From Herbaspirillum robiniae (lineage in GTDB: Bacteria; Pseudomonadota; Gammaproteobacteria; Burkholderiales; Burkholderiaceae_D), in NCBI RefSeq assembly GCF_002213415.1, contig NZ_NJGU01000008.1, positions 186,001-250,000 on the forward strand: a DNA stretch of 64,000 bases, given 5' to 3'. A program made the translations under genes and the position numbers. Under the pieces are notes generated by a model that was given only the letters and a program-made list of their open reading frames with translations, was not told the origin of the DNA and searched no databases. Each line of letters starts with the position of its first letter. Within the stretch, counting starts at the first letter, position 1. Shown here one piece after another: positions 55,792-63,694 of the stretch.

Positions 55792-56360
55792 GGAGACTCT
55801 CCTCTCAATCGCTTGCGCAAGGCTTCATCACGTGTCGCCTTATCAAGCCAAATGCCAAAAAAGGCGTTGGCGAGTTCAATGTCATTGATTTTTGCAAGCA
55901 GGCGCCGCTGGTTATGGAGTTCCATTCCTTGCATGGGGAGATAGACGCCAATGAGTTCGTCACCGGCGGCGACGTCGACAAACGCATCATTAAGCTCTGT
56001 TCTCCAGCGTTCCAGCACATCGGCTGCGATCAGACCTTTCCCGATACGGGCCATTTCGTCGATACTGGTACTCACCAAGCGCTCTTTGCCTATGCCGACG
56101 TGGTAGTGCAGTTGCAAGGCAAAGGTACGCGTGGCATCGAAAGGACGTTGCGCCGACCACAATGTTGCGCGATAGATGCGCAAGCCAAACCATGTCATCT
56201 CGCCGCTGCCCAACGCCTGTGCCTCAGGCAGCGCTTCGCGCCATGTCTCGGCGCTTCGGCACACCAGGGGATGCAGCAGCGCGAGCACCATGATGCCGGC
56301 TGCGACAGCTGCAGGTCGGCTCGGGGTACGCGATGACTTTGTCAGGGATGCACGCCACAT
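55788..56360 (-). CDS. Exported chalcone isomerase-like protein
   Basis: A 190-residue protein with a signal peptide (VAAGIMVLALLHPLVCRSA). The rest has the chalcone-isomerase-like fold pattern of bacterial proteins: MTWFGLRIYRATLW, FALQLHYHVGIGKERL and ELIGVYLPMQGMELH. These proteins lack known isomerase activity; fatty-acid binding has been suggested for the fold, which fits the operon. It overlaps the MFS gene by 4 bases. Confidence 0.78.
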   Translation of the reverse strand: MWRASLTKSSRTPSRPAAVAAGIMVLALLHPLVCRSAETWREALPEAQALGSGEMTWFGLRIYRATLWSAQRPFDATRTFALQLHYHVGIGKERLVSTSIDEMARIGKGLIAADVLERWRTELNDAFVDVAAGDELIGVYLPMQGMELHNQRRLLAKINDIELANAFFGIWLDKATRDEALRKRLRGESP

Positions 56361-56416
56361 GGTCTGACGCCTTATCTTGTTATCGAATCCTGCAGTATGC
56401 GAACTGGAAGCTGACT

Positions 56417-56803
56417 TCAGCGATGCAACGTGCCGTGGCCGGTCAGCCGATCGGCCATGGCGAGCAAGTCGTCAAAGCCGCTGGGCTTGATCAGAATCTC
56501 ATCAAAGAGGCCGATGTCATCCACGTGATGCGGAGGCGATCCGGTCAATAGTCCCACCGGAATATCGAGGTAGGCTGCGTTTTTCCGGAGCCTCCTGGCA
56601 AGTTCGAGTCCGTTCATCATTGGCATGCGCAAATCCGTGATGATCGCGTCGGGTATGCCTTCCGCCAGGCGGGCCAGGGCCAGATCACCATGAGCAGCTT
56701 CCACGATCCGAAAGCCGGCACTCTTCAGGCACAATACATTGACCTCTCTGGCATCTGCGTCGTCGTCGACGAGCAAAATGGTCTTGCCGTTCTCCATGTT
56801 CAC
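56417..56803 (-). CDS. Single-domain response regulator
   Basis: A 128-residue receiver with no output domain: ILLVDDDADA (acidic pocket), phosphoacceptor Asp near 55 in AIITDLRMPMMNG, Thr in LLTGSPP and Lys in ILIKPSGF. It begins at GTG 56803 or ATG 56797, 3 bases after the NTF2-like gene, so it is part of the lipid operon. There is no kinase partner in the operon. It may regulate an enzyme by protein contact, or be served by one of the kinases elsewhere in the genome. Confidence 0.88.
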   Translation of the reverse strand: MNMENGKTILLVDDDADAREVNVLCLKSAGFRIVEAAHGDLALARLAEGIPDAIITDLRMPMMNGLELARRLRKNAAYLDIPVGLLTGSPPHHVDDIGLFDEILIKPSGFDDLLAMADRLTGHGTLHR

Positions 56804-56806
56804 AAC

Positions 56807-57241
56807 TCAAAAATAATGGTTATTCGGCGGGGTCGCAAAGCGGGAGCGCAACCATGCGACCGCGCGTCCCAGCAGCGGCAGCTTTTGCCACAACTCTTCG
56901 GCCGCATCCCAATAGTCGCGATGCTCGATGACGCGTCCATCGGCATCGAGACGAAAATGTGTCGCCCCCAGGACCGTGTATGGCTTTCCTTTGAGCGTGA
57001 ATTCAAAACGCCATGTGGCAAACGCCTGGGAATCACGCTGCATTCGCTCCAGAATGACGAATCGTGGCGCCTCGGTCGTATCGAACATGTGCTCGAAGAC
57101 GTTGCGAATTGCACCGATGCCCTGGACGTCATTGAACGGATCCTTGAACCGCGCTTCGGGCGCATAGAACTCGTCAATCCGCGCCAAACTTTGGCGGTCG
57201 ATGGTGGCATACCATGCCAGCAGTTGATCGATCGCATCCAT
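56807..57241 (-). CDS. NTF2/SnoaL-like protein
   Basis: A 144-residue cone-fold protein: LLAWYATIDRQSLARIDEFY, FYAPEARFKDPFNDVQG and HFRLDADGRVIEHRDYWDAAEELW. Such proteins bind small hydrophobic ligands or catalyse isomerisations. Proteins of this kind accompany the DUF1365/CFA gene set in other genomes. The ATG at 57241 has AGGG upstream; an upstream frame to 57316 would overlap the SDR gene and is not supported. Confidence 0.8.
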   Translation of the reverse strand: MDAIDQLLAWYATIDRQSLARIDEFYAPEARFKDPFNDVQGIGAIRNVFEHMFDTTEAPRFVILERMQRDSQAFATWRFEFTLKGKPYTVLGATHFRLDADGRVIEHRDYWDAAEELWQKLPLLGRAVAWLRSRFATPPNNHYF

Positions 57242-57243
57242 GC

Positions 57244-58104
57244 TTACCCTCGCAAAAACTGCTGGAACAGCATGCAACGCCAGCGGAACGGTAAAAGCCG
57301 CAGTATCTTCAACCATAGCGTGAAGCGCAGCGGAAAATGTATCTCGAAGCGACCGGCGATGATTCCCCGCCAGATTTTCCTGGCTGCTTGTTGAGGCGTC
57401 TGGATTGAGGGCATGTTGAAGTCGTTCTTGTCGGTGAGGGCAGTCCTTACAAATCCCGGATTGACCAAGTACACGTTCAAGCCTTGCGGTCGCAAATCAC
57501 TGTAAAGAATTTCAGCCAGGTTGATCAGCGCCGCTTTACCGGGGCCATAGACGGTCGCACCGGGGAGGCCCACGTAGCCCGCCACGCTGGCCACCAGAGC
57601 GATACCGCCGCTTCCCCGCTCCAGCATAGCGGGAAGCGTTGCGGCCAGTGCTGAATAGACGCTGGCGAAATTGGTGCGGACGGTATGTTCGGCTTCGTCT
57701 TCCTGCACTTCCCAGCTTCGCTCGGGCCGATACTTGGCTACGCAAAAGACCAGCAAATCTACGCCGCCCAGCGTCTGGACAATACGGGCGTGCTGGTCAT
57801 GCCAGGACTCCCGGGAGAGCACGTCCAATGGGGCGATGAAAGCTTGTGGATGATGGGCCGCCACCTCCTCAAGTGCGTCTCGCCGGCGTGCCGAGAGGGC
57901 CACATGGGCGCCGGCAGCTAAAGCCTGGCGCGCCAGTTCCGCACCAATGCCGCTTGAGGCGCCGATCAACCACACCCGCAAGCCTCGCAAGTCCTGCAAG
58001 GGACGGTTCATGGGGCCAAACAGCAAGGTACGGAGCATCTCCTTTGAGTGCCCCCCGGCCGGTCGCTTGCCCTGCCTGGATTTCCACTGGGCAGGCGCGC
58101 TCAC
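57244..58104 (-). CDS. SDR oxidoreductase of lipid operon
   Basis: A 286-residue short-chain dehydrogenase: IGASSGIGAELA cofactor motif, SARRRDAL suggesting NADP preference, catalytic Ser in ALVASVAGYVG and YGPGK. The C-terminal 60 residues (RFTLWLKILRLLPFRWR) are basic and hydrophobic, as in membrane-attached lipid SDRs. It starts at GTG 58104 overlapping the DUF3833 stop (GTGA), with AGGAAG upstream. It likely reduces or oxidises a lipid intermediate in the operon's pathway. Confidence 0.87.
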   Translation of the reverse strand: MSAPAQWKSRQGKRPAGGHSKEMLRTLLFGPMNRPLQDLRGLRVWLIGASSGIGAELARQALAAGAHVALSARRRDALEEVAAHHPQAFIAPLDVLSRESWHDQHARIVQTLGGVDLLVFCVAKYRPERSWEVQEDEAEHTVRTNFASVYSALAATLPAMLERGSGGIALVASVAGYVGLPGATVYGPGKAALINLAEILYSDLRPQGLNVYLVNPGFVRTALTDKNDFNMPSIQTPQQAARKIWRGIIAGRFEIHFPLRFTLWLKILRLLPFRWRCMLFQQFLRG

Positions 58105-58664
58105 TTTTCTTCCTTGCGGAAGAACAGCGTGACCTGGCCCACTTCCACGCCGAACTTGCGCATGCTGGTGCGATTGATCACGGTGCGCTCGTCCAGTTGG
58201 TACATCCAGTCATCCATCTGCACCTCGTATTGTTTTTCCTTGACCGGTAACAGCAGCGTGTAATTCCAATGGAAGGCGCTGCCGGCACTCTCGCCTACGG
58301 CTTGGCCGATGACATCGCCAGCGCGCCCACGCCAACTTCCGTCCGGCTGTCGTTCCAATGTCCAGATTCGGGCCTGGGTTTCGCCATCGTCGTAACGGAA
58401 GCGTTCATCCAGCGTCAGGGTCTCGCCCTCGACCGTGCCAGTGACCACGACATGGAAGCGTCGTGCCACCTCGCCACCACGCTTTTGAAACATGCCCCAA
58501 GCTTCAGTACGTCCCTTGAAGAATGCAGCGGGGTCAAATACGGGCTTCAATCCGGCATAGTCGCCGATCTGTTGACCGGCGCAACCACCGAGCATGGCAG
58601 CGAGAGCAAGCAGACAGGTCCAGCGAGACAACCGGGCGCGCGAATGCAATATGAGGGCGTTCAT
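58101..58664 (-). CDS. DUF3833 lipoprotein
   Basis: A 187-residue protein with a lipoprotein signal: hydrophobic stretch followed by the lipobox AAMLGGC (Cys near 28), so it is probably anchored to a membrane facing the periplasm. The rest follows DUF3833 (FDPAAFFKGRTEAWGMFQKRGG spread over 45-65, and YDDGETQARIWTLE). This family accompanies CFA/DUF1365 gene sets. ATG 58664 has GGAG 8 bases upstream and is preferred to a GTG at 58673. Confidence 0.85.
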   Translation of the reverse strand: MNALILHSRARLSRWTCLLALAAMLGGCAGQQIGDYAGLKPVFDPAAFFKGRTEAWGMFQKRGGEVARRFHVVVTGTVEGETLTLDERFRYDDGETQARIWTLERQPDGSWRGRAGDVIGQAVGESAGSAFHWNYTLLLPVKEKQYEVQMDDWMYQLDERTVINRTSMRKFGVEVGQVTLFFRKEEK

Positions 58665-58669
58665 CAGAA

Positions 58670-59881
58670 TCACTCCTTTTGCAGCAGGAACTGCACGACG
58701 TCCGTCTGACCTTCATCAAAACCGACTTCGCAAAAGACGTAATAGAGATGCCACAGGCGACGGAACCGCTCGTCGAAGCCCAGCGCGGTGACAGCCTCAC
58801 GCTTGGCCTGGAAGGTCTCGTTCCAGCGACGCAGGGTCTCCGCGTAATCTCGTCCAAAATGGAAGCGATCGTGCGTGGCCAGCCCGGCACGCTGCGCGAT
58901 ACGGCTGAAACGTTCGTGGCTAGGAAGCATGCCGCCGGGAAAGATAAATTCACGGATGAAGTCAGCGCTGTCCCGATAGCGCTCAAATACGGCTTCATCG
59001 ATGGTGATAGACTGGATCAGCGCCTTGCCTCCTGACTTCAGACGAGCAGCGACGGTGTCAAAGTAGGTCTGCCAGAAATGCTCACCCACGGCTTCGAACA
59101 TTTCGATGGAAACGATGGCGTCATAGTGGCCAGTGAGATCGCGATAGTCGCGCAGCTCCAGTTGGACCAGATGATCCAGCTGCTGGTTAAGCATGCGCTC
59201 ACGGGCGAAGCCCAATTGCTCCGTCGAGATCGTGACCCCATGCACATGAATGCCTTGCCTTGCCGCGTGTTCGGCGAAACCTCCCCAGCCGCAGCCAATC
59301 TCCAGCACCCGATCTCCAGGTCGCAATCCGAGTTGTTCGATGATGCGTTCGTACTTGGCGGCCTGCGCCGCGACCAGGCTTTGGTCTGCAGCACTAAAAA
59401 TCGCGCTGGAGTAGGTCATCGTCTCGTCCAGCCACAAACGATAGAAGTCGTTGCCCAGGTCATAATGTGCATGGATATTGCGGCGACTGCCGCTGCGCGT
59501 ATTAGAGCGCAGCAAGTGACGCAAGCGATACCACCAGGATGCCAGCGTCCCGCCCTCGACTGCGCTGGATAAGGCTTTGCGGTTACGCAATGCGAGCCGT
59601 AGAAGGGCTGCCAGGTCGGTCGTCTCCACCCAGCCATTGCCGTAGGCTTCCCCAAAGCCGATGTCGCCGGCACGCAGAATGGCGCCGCAGGCGCGCCAGT
59701 CCAAGATGCGTAGCTGCGCGCTGGGCGGCTGACGCAAGTCACCAAAGGTCAAGGTCGTGCCGTGCGGCGTGATCAGCTCCAGATGGCCGTGATCCAAGCG
59801 CTCCAGCATGGCCAGGAACAGGCGGGCCGATAGAGGTCCGGTGCGCCGAACTGCATTCGACAATGCGGGATTGTGGTTCAC
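58670..59881 (-). CDS. Cyclopropane-fatty-acid synthase-like methyltransferase
   Basis: A 403-residue SAM-dependent enzyme that methylates the double bond of phospholipid acyl chains. Markers: NIHAHYDLGNDFYRLWLD, MTYSSAIF, SAM loop VLEIGCGWGGFAEHAA, and EMFEAVGEHFW. The GTG start at 59881 overlaps the DUF1365 stop (GTGA) and has AAGGAAA upstream; a longer upstream frame is only a shadow. Its place beside DUF1365 and an FAD oxidoreductase suggests a modified fatty acid (cyclopropane, methylated or furan-type) as product. Confidence 0.92.
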   Translation of the reverse strand: MNHNPALSNAVRRTGPLSARLFLAMLERLDHGHLELITPHGTTLTFGDLRQPPSAQLRILDWRACGAILRAGDIGFGEAYGNGWVETTDLAALLRLALRNRKALSSAVEGGTLASWWYRLRHLLRSNTRSGSRRNIHAHYDLGNDFYRLWLDETMTYSSAIFSAADQSLVAAQAAKYERIIEQLGLRPGDRVLEIGCGWGGFAEHAARQGIHVHGVTISTEQLGFARERMLNQQLDHLVQLELRDYRDLTGHYDAIVSIEMFEAVGEHFWQTYFDTVAARLKSGGKALIQSITIDEAVFERYRDSADFIREFIFPGGMLPSHERFSRIAQRAGLATHDRFHFGRDYAETLRRWNETFQAKREAVTALGFDERFRRLWHLYYVFCEVGFDEGQTDVVQFLLQKE

Positions 59882-60711
59882 GGTAGGGTTTCCTTTCCAG
59901 AAGAAGAATCGGCAACAAGCTGGCGTTCCGGCTTGCTGAACCAGGGCACGCGCTTGCGCCACAGCAGCAGTGCTTGCCAATGAATCCGGGCTACCACTCC
60001 CAACGTCAACAACGGCTGCGCGCACAAGGCAGCCAAAGTGGATGCGGCCGTCAAGGGAAGCAGGCGACCGCCAATCGAGGTGCGCAGCAGCGGCTGCAGA
60101 TCCTGGTCGGATCCGCTGGAATGACCCTGGTCGAAGTAATCGATCCCCACGAAGGCGGTATGGCCGCTGTCGCGGAATCGAAAACGGTAGAAGCCGCGTA
60201 CCGTGCAGAATGGGGAGACATGCATCAGCTTGTCGCATGCCAGCCGTGTATGTTCGCCGATGGCGCCGTGATCGGCTGCCCGCAGCAGGTAATGCTGGGT
60301 CTGCCCGAAGGTGTTATTGACCTCCGCCAGTACTGCGCGCAGGTCGCCGCGGCGGTCATGGCAAAGGAAAAAACTGACCGGATTGAAAACAAAGCCGAAC
60401 AGCCTGGGAAAAGTCTGCAGCCAGATGGCACCGTCATCGGGCAAACCTGCTTGTCGTAGGCGTGTGCGAACCCAAGCTGCGGGATTGCTGCCATCGCGTG
60501 GGCCATAGTCGCGCAGATGGATATTCATTGGACGGCGACTGTCCACGCCGAACCAGGCATTGCCCGCATCGGACGTGCGGTCCAGGTCCAGACGCACGCA
60601 AAACACCGGGTAGACGAAGCGATGCCGCGCCGGTCGCAGGCGCAGATGCATTACCTGACCGTGCAACAGCCTTGCTGCCGGTTGCGGCGCCGATAGGAGG
60701 TCGACCTTCAT
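59878..60711 (-). CDS. DUF1365 family protein
   Basis: A 277-residue protein with family patterns HLRLRPARHRFVYPVFC, FPRLFGFVFNPVSFFLCHD and HVSPFCTVRGFYRFRF. DUF1365 proteins are nearly always coupled to CFA-like synthases and FAD oxidoreductases and are needed for altered membrane lipids in some bacteria; the reaction is not settled. ATG 60711 overlaps the FAD gene's stop codon (ATGA). Confidence 0.9.
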   Translation of the reverse strand: MKVDLLSAPQPAARLLHGQVMHLRLRPARHRFVYPVFCVRLDLDRTSDAGNAWFGVDSRRPMNIHLRDYGPRDGSNPAAWVRTRLRQAGLPDDGAIWLQTFPRLFGFVFNPVSFFLCHDRRGDLRAVLAEVNNTFGQTQHYLLRAADHGAIGEHTRLACDKLMHVSPFCTVRGFYRFRFRDSGHTAFVGIDYFDQGHSSGSDQDLQPLLRTSIGGRLLPLTAASTLAALCAQPLLTLGVVARIHWQALLLWRKRVPWFSKPERQLVADSSSGKETLP

Positions 60712-61994
60712 AGCGATGCCCATGCCGGCATGACGTCAAAATCGCGCGCCACCCGCAACGCCGACTTCAAACCGTCCTCATGGAAGCCATAGCCGGTCCA
60801 GGCGCCGGCGAACCAGGCGCGGTGGCGCCCCTGAATACGGGGCAGGCGGCGCTGGGCATCAATGGCCGGCTGGTCGAAGACCGGATGCTCGTAATCGAAT
60901 CGACCCATCACCGTGTCGGCAGCAGGGGCCTGCGGTGGATTGAGCGTGAGGATCACTTCGCTGCGGCACGGCAGGTCTTGCAGCCGGTTGAGCCAATAGC
61001 TTACGCAGACCGCGCGACTGCCGTCGTCGTGGCGCGAACCCAGATAGTTCCAGGCAGACCACACTTTGCCGCGACGCGGCATCAGGCCGACGTCGCTGTG
61101 CAGCCACGCCGCATTGGCCTGATAGCGTACGGCGGCCAGCACTTCATGCTCCTCAATGGTCGCGTCCTGCAACAGCGCCAGTGTTTGCGGCGCATGCGTG
61201 GCGAAGACCACGGCGTCAAACACCTCTTCTCGAACATTTCCGCCTTCGCTGCGCACGACTACGCCGCTGTCGGTGCGGCTCACACTCGCCAGCCGGCAGC
61301 CCGTGCGCACATCGGTTAACGTTGCCGCGATGCGGCGGACATACTCCCGCGAACCTCCGCGTACCGTCCGCCAACGCGGACGATTGTTGACTTGCAACAA
61401 GCCATGGTTGATGCAAAACCGCAGGAAAGTAGCTGCCGGGAAATCGAGGATATCTGCAGGCGAACTGGACCAGATCGCTGCCGCCATGGGGAGCAGGTAT
61501 GCGTCGCGGAACGTCTGACCATAGCCGCCTTGGGCCAACAGGCCGCGCAAAGTAAGCGGGCGGCTCTCGCAAAGGGCGAAGTTGGCGTGAGCTGCCCGGT
61601 TAAAGCGCAGGATGTCCCGCAGCATGCCCACAAATGCAGGCGACAGTAGCCGCTTTCGCTGGGCAAACACGGTATCGAGGTTGGTACCCGCCCACTCGAA
61701 CGCGCCCTCATCCATCGATACCGCAAAGGACATGTCAGTAGCGTAGGTGTCGACCTTGAGCTCGTTAAACAAGGCGAGCAGGTTGGGATACGTCCTGTCG
61801 TTCAGTACCAGAAAGCCGGTGTCGACTGCGAAGGGTATGCCTTCCGGGGCGATATCCACGGTATTGGCATGGCCGCCCAGTGTGGTTGCTGCTTCATAGA
61901 GCACAACCTGATGCTGGCGCCCCAAGAGGTAAGCGCTGGCCAGGCCGGCAATGCCAGCACCAATGACGGCGATACGTTGTCCGTTTGAAATCAT
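60708..61994 (-). CDS. FAD-dependent amine oxidase-like oxidoreductase
   Basis: A 428-residue flavoprotein: IAVIGAGIAGLASAYLL dinucleotide motif at the N-terminus, GGHANTVD, and FAD-closing motif AWFAGAWTGYGFHEDGLKSA at the C-terminus. It is in the amine oxidase/desaturase-like family; members beside CFA and DUF1365 include the Rhodobacter gene set tied to furan fatty acid synthesis. It is the first gene of the nine-gene operon, 193 bases from the divergent TetR gene, with CAGG before the ATG. Confidence 0.9.
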   Translation of the reverse strand: MISNGQRIAVIGAGIAGLASAYLLGRQHQVVLYEAATTLGGHANTVDIAPEGIPFAVDTGFLVLNDRTYPNLLALFNELKVDTYATDMSFAVSMDEGAFEWAGTNLDTVFAQRKRLLSPAFVGMLRDILRFNRAAHANFALCESRPLTLRGLLAQGGYGQTFRDAYLLPMAAAIWSSSPADILDFPAATFLRFCINHGLLQVNNRPRWRTVRGGSREYVRRIAATLTDVRTGCRLASVSRTDSGVVVRSEGGNVREEVFDAVVFATHAPQTLALLQDATIEEHEVLAAVRYQANAAWLHSDVGLMPRRGKVWSAWNYLGSRHDDGSRAVCVSYWLNRLQDLPCRSEVILTLNPPQAPAADTVMGRFDYEHPVFDQPAIDAQRRLPRIQGRHRAWFAGAWTGYGFHEDGLKSALRVARDFDVMPAWASL

Positions 61995-62161
61995 GAAGAC
62001 CTGCCCGTCCTTTTATTGTTGGTCAGCGTTGGGTCGTCGGAAAAACCTCGCTCAAATCGCACAAAAGAGGACCTTTTGCCTTGGCGAACCTCTTTACGAT
62101 CCTTTTTTGAATGCTCAGACGCCGCTGTGGTGCTAAGATTACTACCGATGGAAAATAAAAT

Positions 62162-62194
62162 CTACCAATTAGTAACTTAAGCTACCAATGAGTA
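62162..62194. promoter_or_regulatory. Tandem TetR operator candidate
   Basis: CTACCAATTAGTA (62162-62174) and CTACCAATGAGTA (62182-62194) differ at one base of 13 and start 20 bases apart, two DNA turns. Each contains a partial palindrome TACYAATTRGTA. The second copy covers the TetR start codon. The site lies in the divergent promoter between TetR and the lipid operon, and so could shut off both. Confidence 0.6.
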
Positions 62195-62811
62195 TTTTCG
62201 GCAAACTCAGCTTCAAGGACCAGGCTTTCAAGCTGCGTGAAAACGCGATCCTGGATGCGGCCACAACGGTGTTGGGAAGCAAAGGCTATGACCTGATGAC
62301 AATGGATGACGTCGCCGGCGCCGTCGGCATCTCCAAGCCCAGCTTGTACAAGCATTTCAAGTCAAAGGAAGAGTTGGTGGGTGAGACGATGGTTCGTCTC
62401 ATCGACGGAGCCATTGATCAACTGGCGCAGCTGGACGACATCGCCAGCCCGCGGGGGAAACTCGAAGCAATGCTGGAATGGGCGCTACGGGTACGCCTGG
62501 AAGGCGGCTTGCCGTTCCTGCCCTCCACCAGCGCGCCGGTAAGAGACATGTTGATGCGCAATGTAAAGTACGTCATGCGCGTACTGAAGCTCAACGGGCA
62601 GCTGGAAAAATTGGTCAAAGGGGCGCAAAAAGCAGGAGAGCTCAATGCGGCTTTGCCAAGCGATGTGGTGCTGTACAGCTATTACGCACGTACTTGCGAC
62701 CCGGCGGTGGACTACCTGCAGAAATTCAGCAAGATGGGCAACGAGGATATCGTGCGGTACATGCTGCAGGTCGCTTTTGATGGTTTTGCGAAGGACGGCT
62801 GCTCAAGCTGA
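62188..62811 (+). CDS. TetR-family repressor
   Basis: A 207-residue regulator with N-terminal helix-turn-helix TMDDVAGAVGISKPSLYKHF and a helical ligand domain. The ligand pocket region (LALRVRLEGGLPFLPS and LYSYYARTCDPAVDYL) suggests a hydrophobic ligand, possibly a fatty acid, in keeping with the divergent lipid operon. There is no ribosome binding site before ATG 62188 and one operator copy overlaps it, so leaderless translation or a later start is possible. Confidence 0.9.
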   Translation: MSIFGKLSFKDQAFKLRENAILDAATTVLGSKGYDLMTMDDVAGAVGISKPSLYKHFKSKEELVGETMVRLIDGAIDQLAQLDDIASPRGKLEAMLEWALRVRLEGGLPFLPSTSAPVRDMLMRNVKYVMRVLKLNGQLEKLVKGAQKAGELNAALPSDVVLYSYYARTCDPAVDYLQKFSKMGNEDIVRYMLQVAFDGFAKDGCSS

Positions 62812-62997
62812 ATAAAGGCCGGGGAGTCACGTTGCATTGTGCAAAGCCAGCACGGCTCATCAACGCTCTGCTTGCAGCGAAAGTCCAACGTGGGGCCCAG
62901 TCGACGGGAAAGTTGGAATGGCGAAATCAAGCTAAGGAATTGCCTGAAGTTCTAACATGGCCTGTCAGGTTTTTCACTAAAGCCATGCCGATACCTC

Positions 62998-63025
62998 CTC
63001 TTTAAGATGAAATCATCTTAAGGAG
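62998..63025 (+). promoter_or_regulatory. Hairpin covering the ribosome binding site
   Basis: Twelve consecutive base pairs (62998-63009 with 63014-63025, one U-G wobble) close over the 4-base loop AAAT. The 3' arm ends in AAGGAG, the ribosome binding site of the small membrane protein starting at 63032, so the folded RNA hides it fully. It may act as a thermosensor or protein-controlled switch; the DNA palindrome could also be a repressor site. Confidence 0.65.
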
Positions 63026-63031
63026 TTCACC

Positions 63032-63190
63032 ATGTTCAGCACTTTCCTGATGGCCTATGTTCTCTTCACGCTTGTCGCCGTATGCCTGATAACTGTCGGC
63101 ATCTATCTCTTTGCCGAAGCAAAATGGAATAAACACCCGATGGCGTCGTGCACGTATCGCCGCGCTGCCAGCTTCGTCTCGTCGTACTAA
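63032..63190 (+). CDS. 52-residue membrane protein
   Basis: A small protein with one membrane helix (residues about 5-28, FLMAYVLFTLVAVCLITVGI), then polar and basic residues (AEAKWNKH, TYRRAAS). AAGGAG lies 6 bases before the ATG, an ideal ribosome binding site, which is buried in a hairpin. It is followed by a small hairpin (63201-63216, GCTCCG/CGGAGC) and a bidirectional terminator. No family is recognised. The layout mirrors the 53.4-54.2 kb cassette. Confidence 0.7.
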   Translation: MFSTFLMAYVLFTLVAVCLITVGIYLFAEAKWNKHPMASCTYRRAASFVSSY

Positions 63191-63226
63191 GCCAATCTTC
63201 GCTCCGGCGTCGGAGCTGAATATCGC

Positions 63227-63254
63227 AAAAAAGCCCGCTTCTGCGGGCTTTTTT
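63227..63254. terminator. Bidirectional terminator, cassette copy 2
   Basis: GCCCGC (63233-63238) and GCGGGC (63243-63248), loop TTCT, with six A before and six T after, so it works on both strands. It separates the 52-residue membrane gene from the convergent 97-residue paralogue. Confidence 0.9.
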
Positions 63255-63308
63255 GATTTCAGTCGATCAAGCTGCGTGAGTACAATCACAAATCCTCGCA
63301 CATCTGAT

Positions 63309-63602
63309 TCAGCAATAGATTTCCAATGATTGCCCCTCTAGCAGATAACTGATGTTTGATAGACTCAAATAGTTGCAAGCGGCTTTTATCCGATGAAGAC
63401 GTATTGCTCGTTCTGTGATATCCGCATCGTCGGATAGCGGAATCGTCGCCACCACGAATGGCCATGATTCGGAGGGCTTTAGCCGAGAGCCAAGGGCACA
63501 AAGAACATCGTCGCAGCTGATGACTTCACCTGGGATTTCAAAATGCAGTTGCTCGCTGTTGACGTCCCCGTCGATCTGATAGGTCACTCTGAATTTCGCC
63601 AC
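63309..63602 (-). CDS. Hypothetical 97-residue protein, paralogue B
   Basis: Same length as the protein at 53930-54223, with a gap-free alignment: MxKFxVTY start, SCDxV, ALGxxL, PSExWPF, RAxRLxR, YL, SYxxEG and a final Cys. It starts at GTG 63602 with GGAG 8 bases upstream. The conserved Cys30 and terminal Cys97 may form a disulfide or bind metal. Function unknown; no domain recognised. Confidence 0.72.
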   Translation of the reverse strand: MAKFRVTYQIDGDVNSEQLHFEIPGEVISCDDVLCALGSRLKPSESWPFVVATIPLSDDADITERAIRLHRIKAACNYLSLSNISYLLEGQSLEIYC

Positions 63603-63694
63603 GTTCCACTCTCCGAAATAATTGCCGGAGGATTCTCACGTGGAATTGTGATGCATGTTTAACTGAACTGATGCCCCAATGGTTTACTACTGCG

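Noticed and set aside
58670..60238. 119-residue N-terminal extension of the CFA synthase frame
   Set aside because: It overlaps DUF1365 in another frame and is Arg/Ala/Ser-rich without domain; the GTG at 59881 has a ribosome binding site and an overlap typical of the operon.
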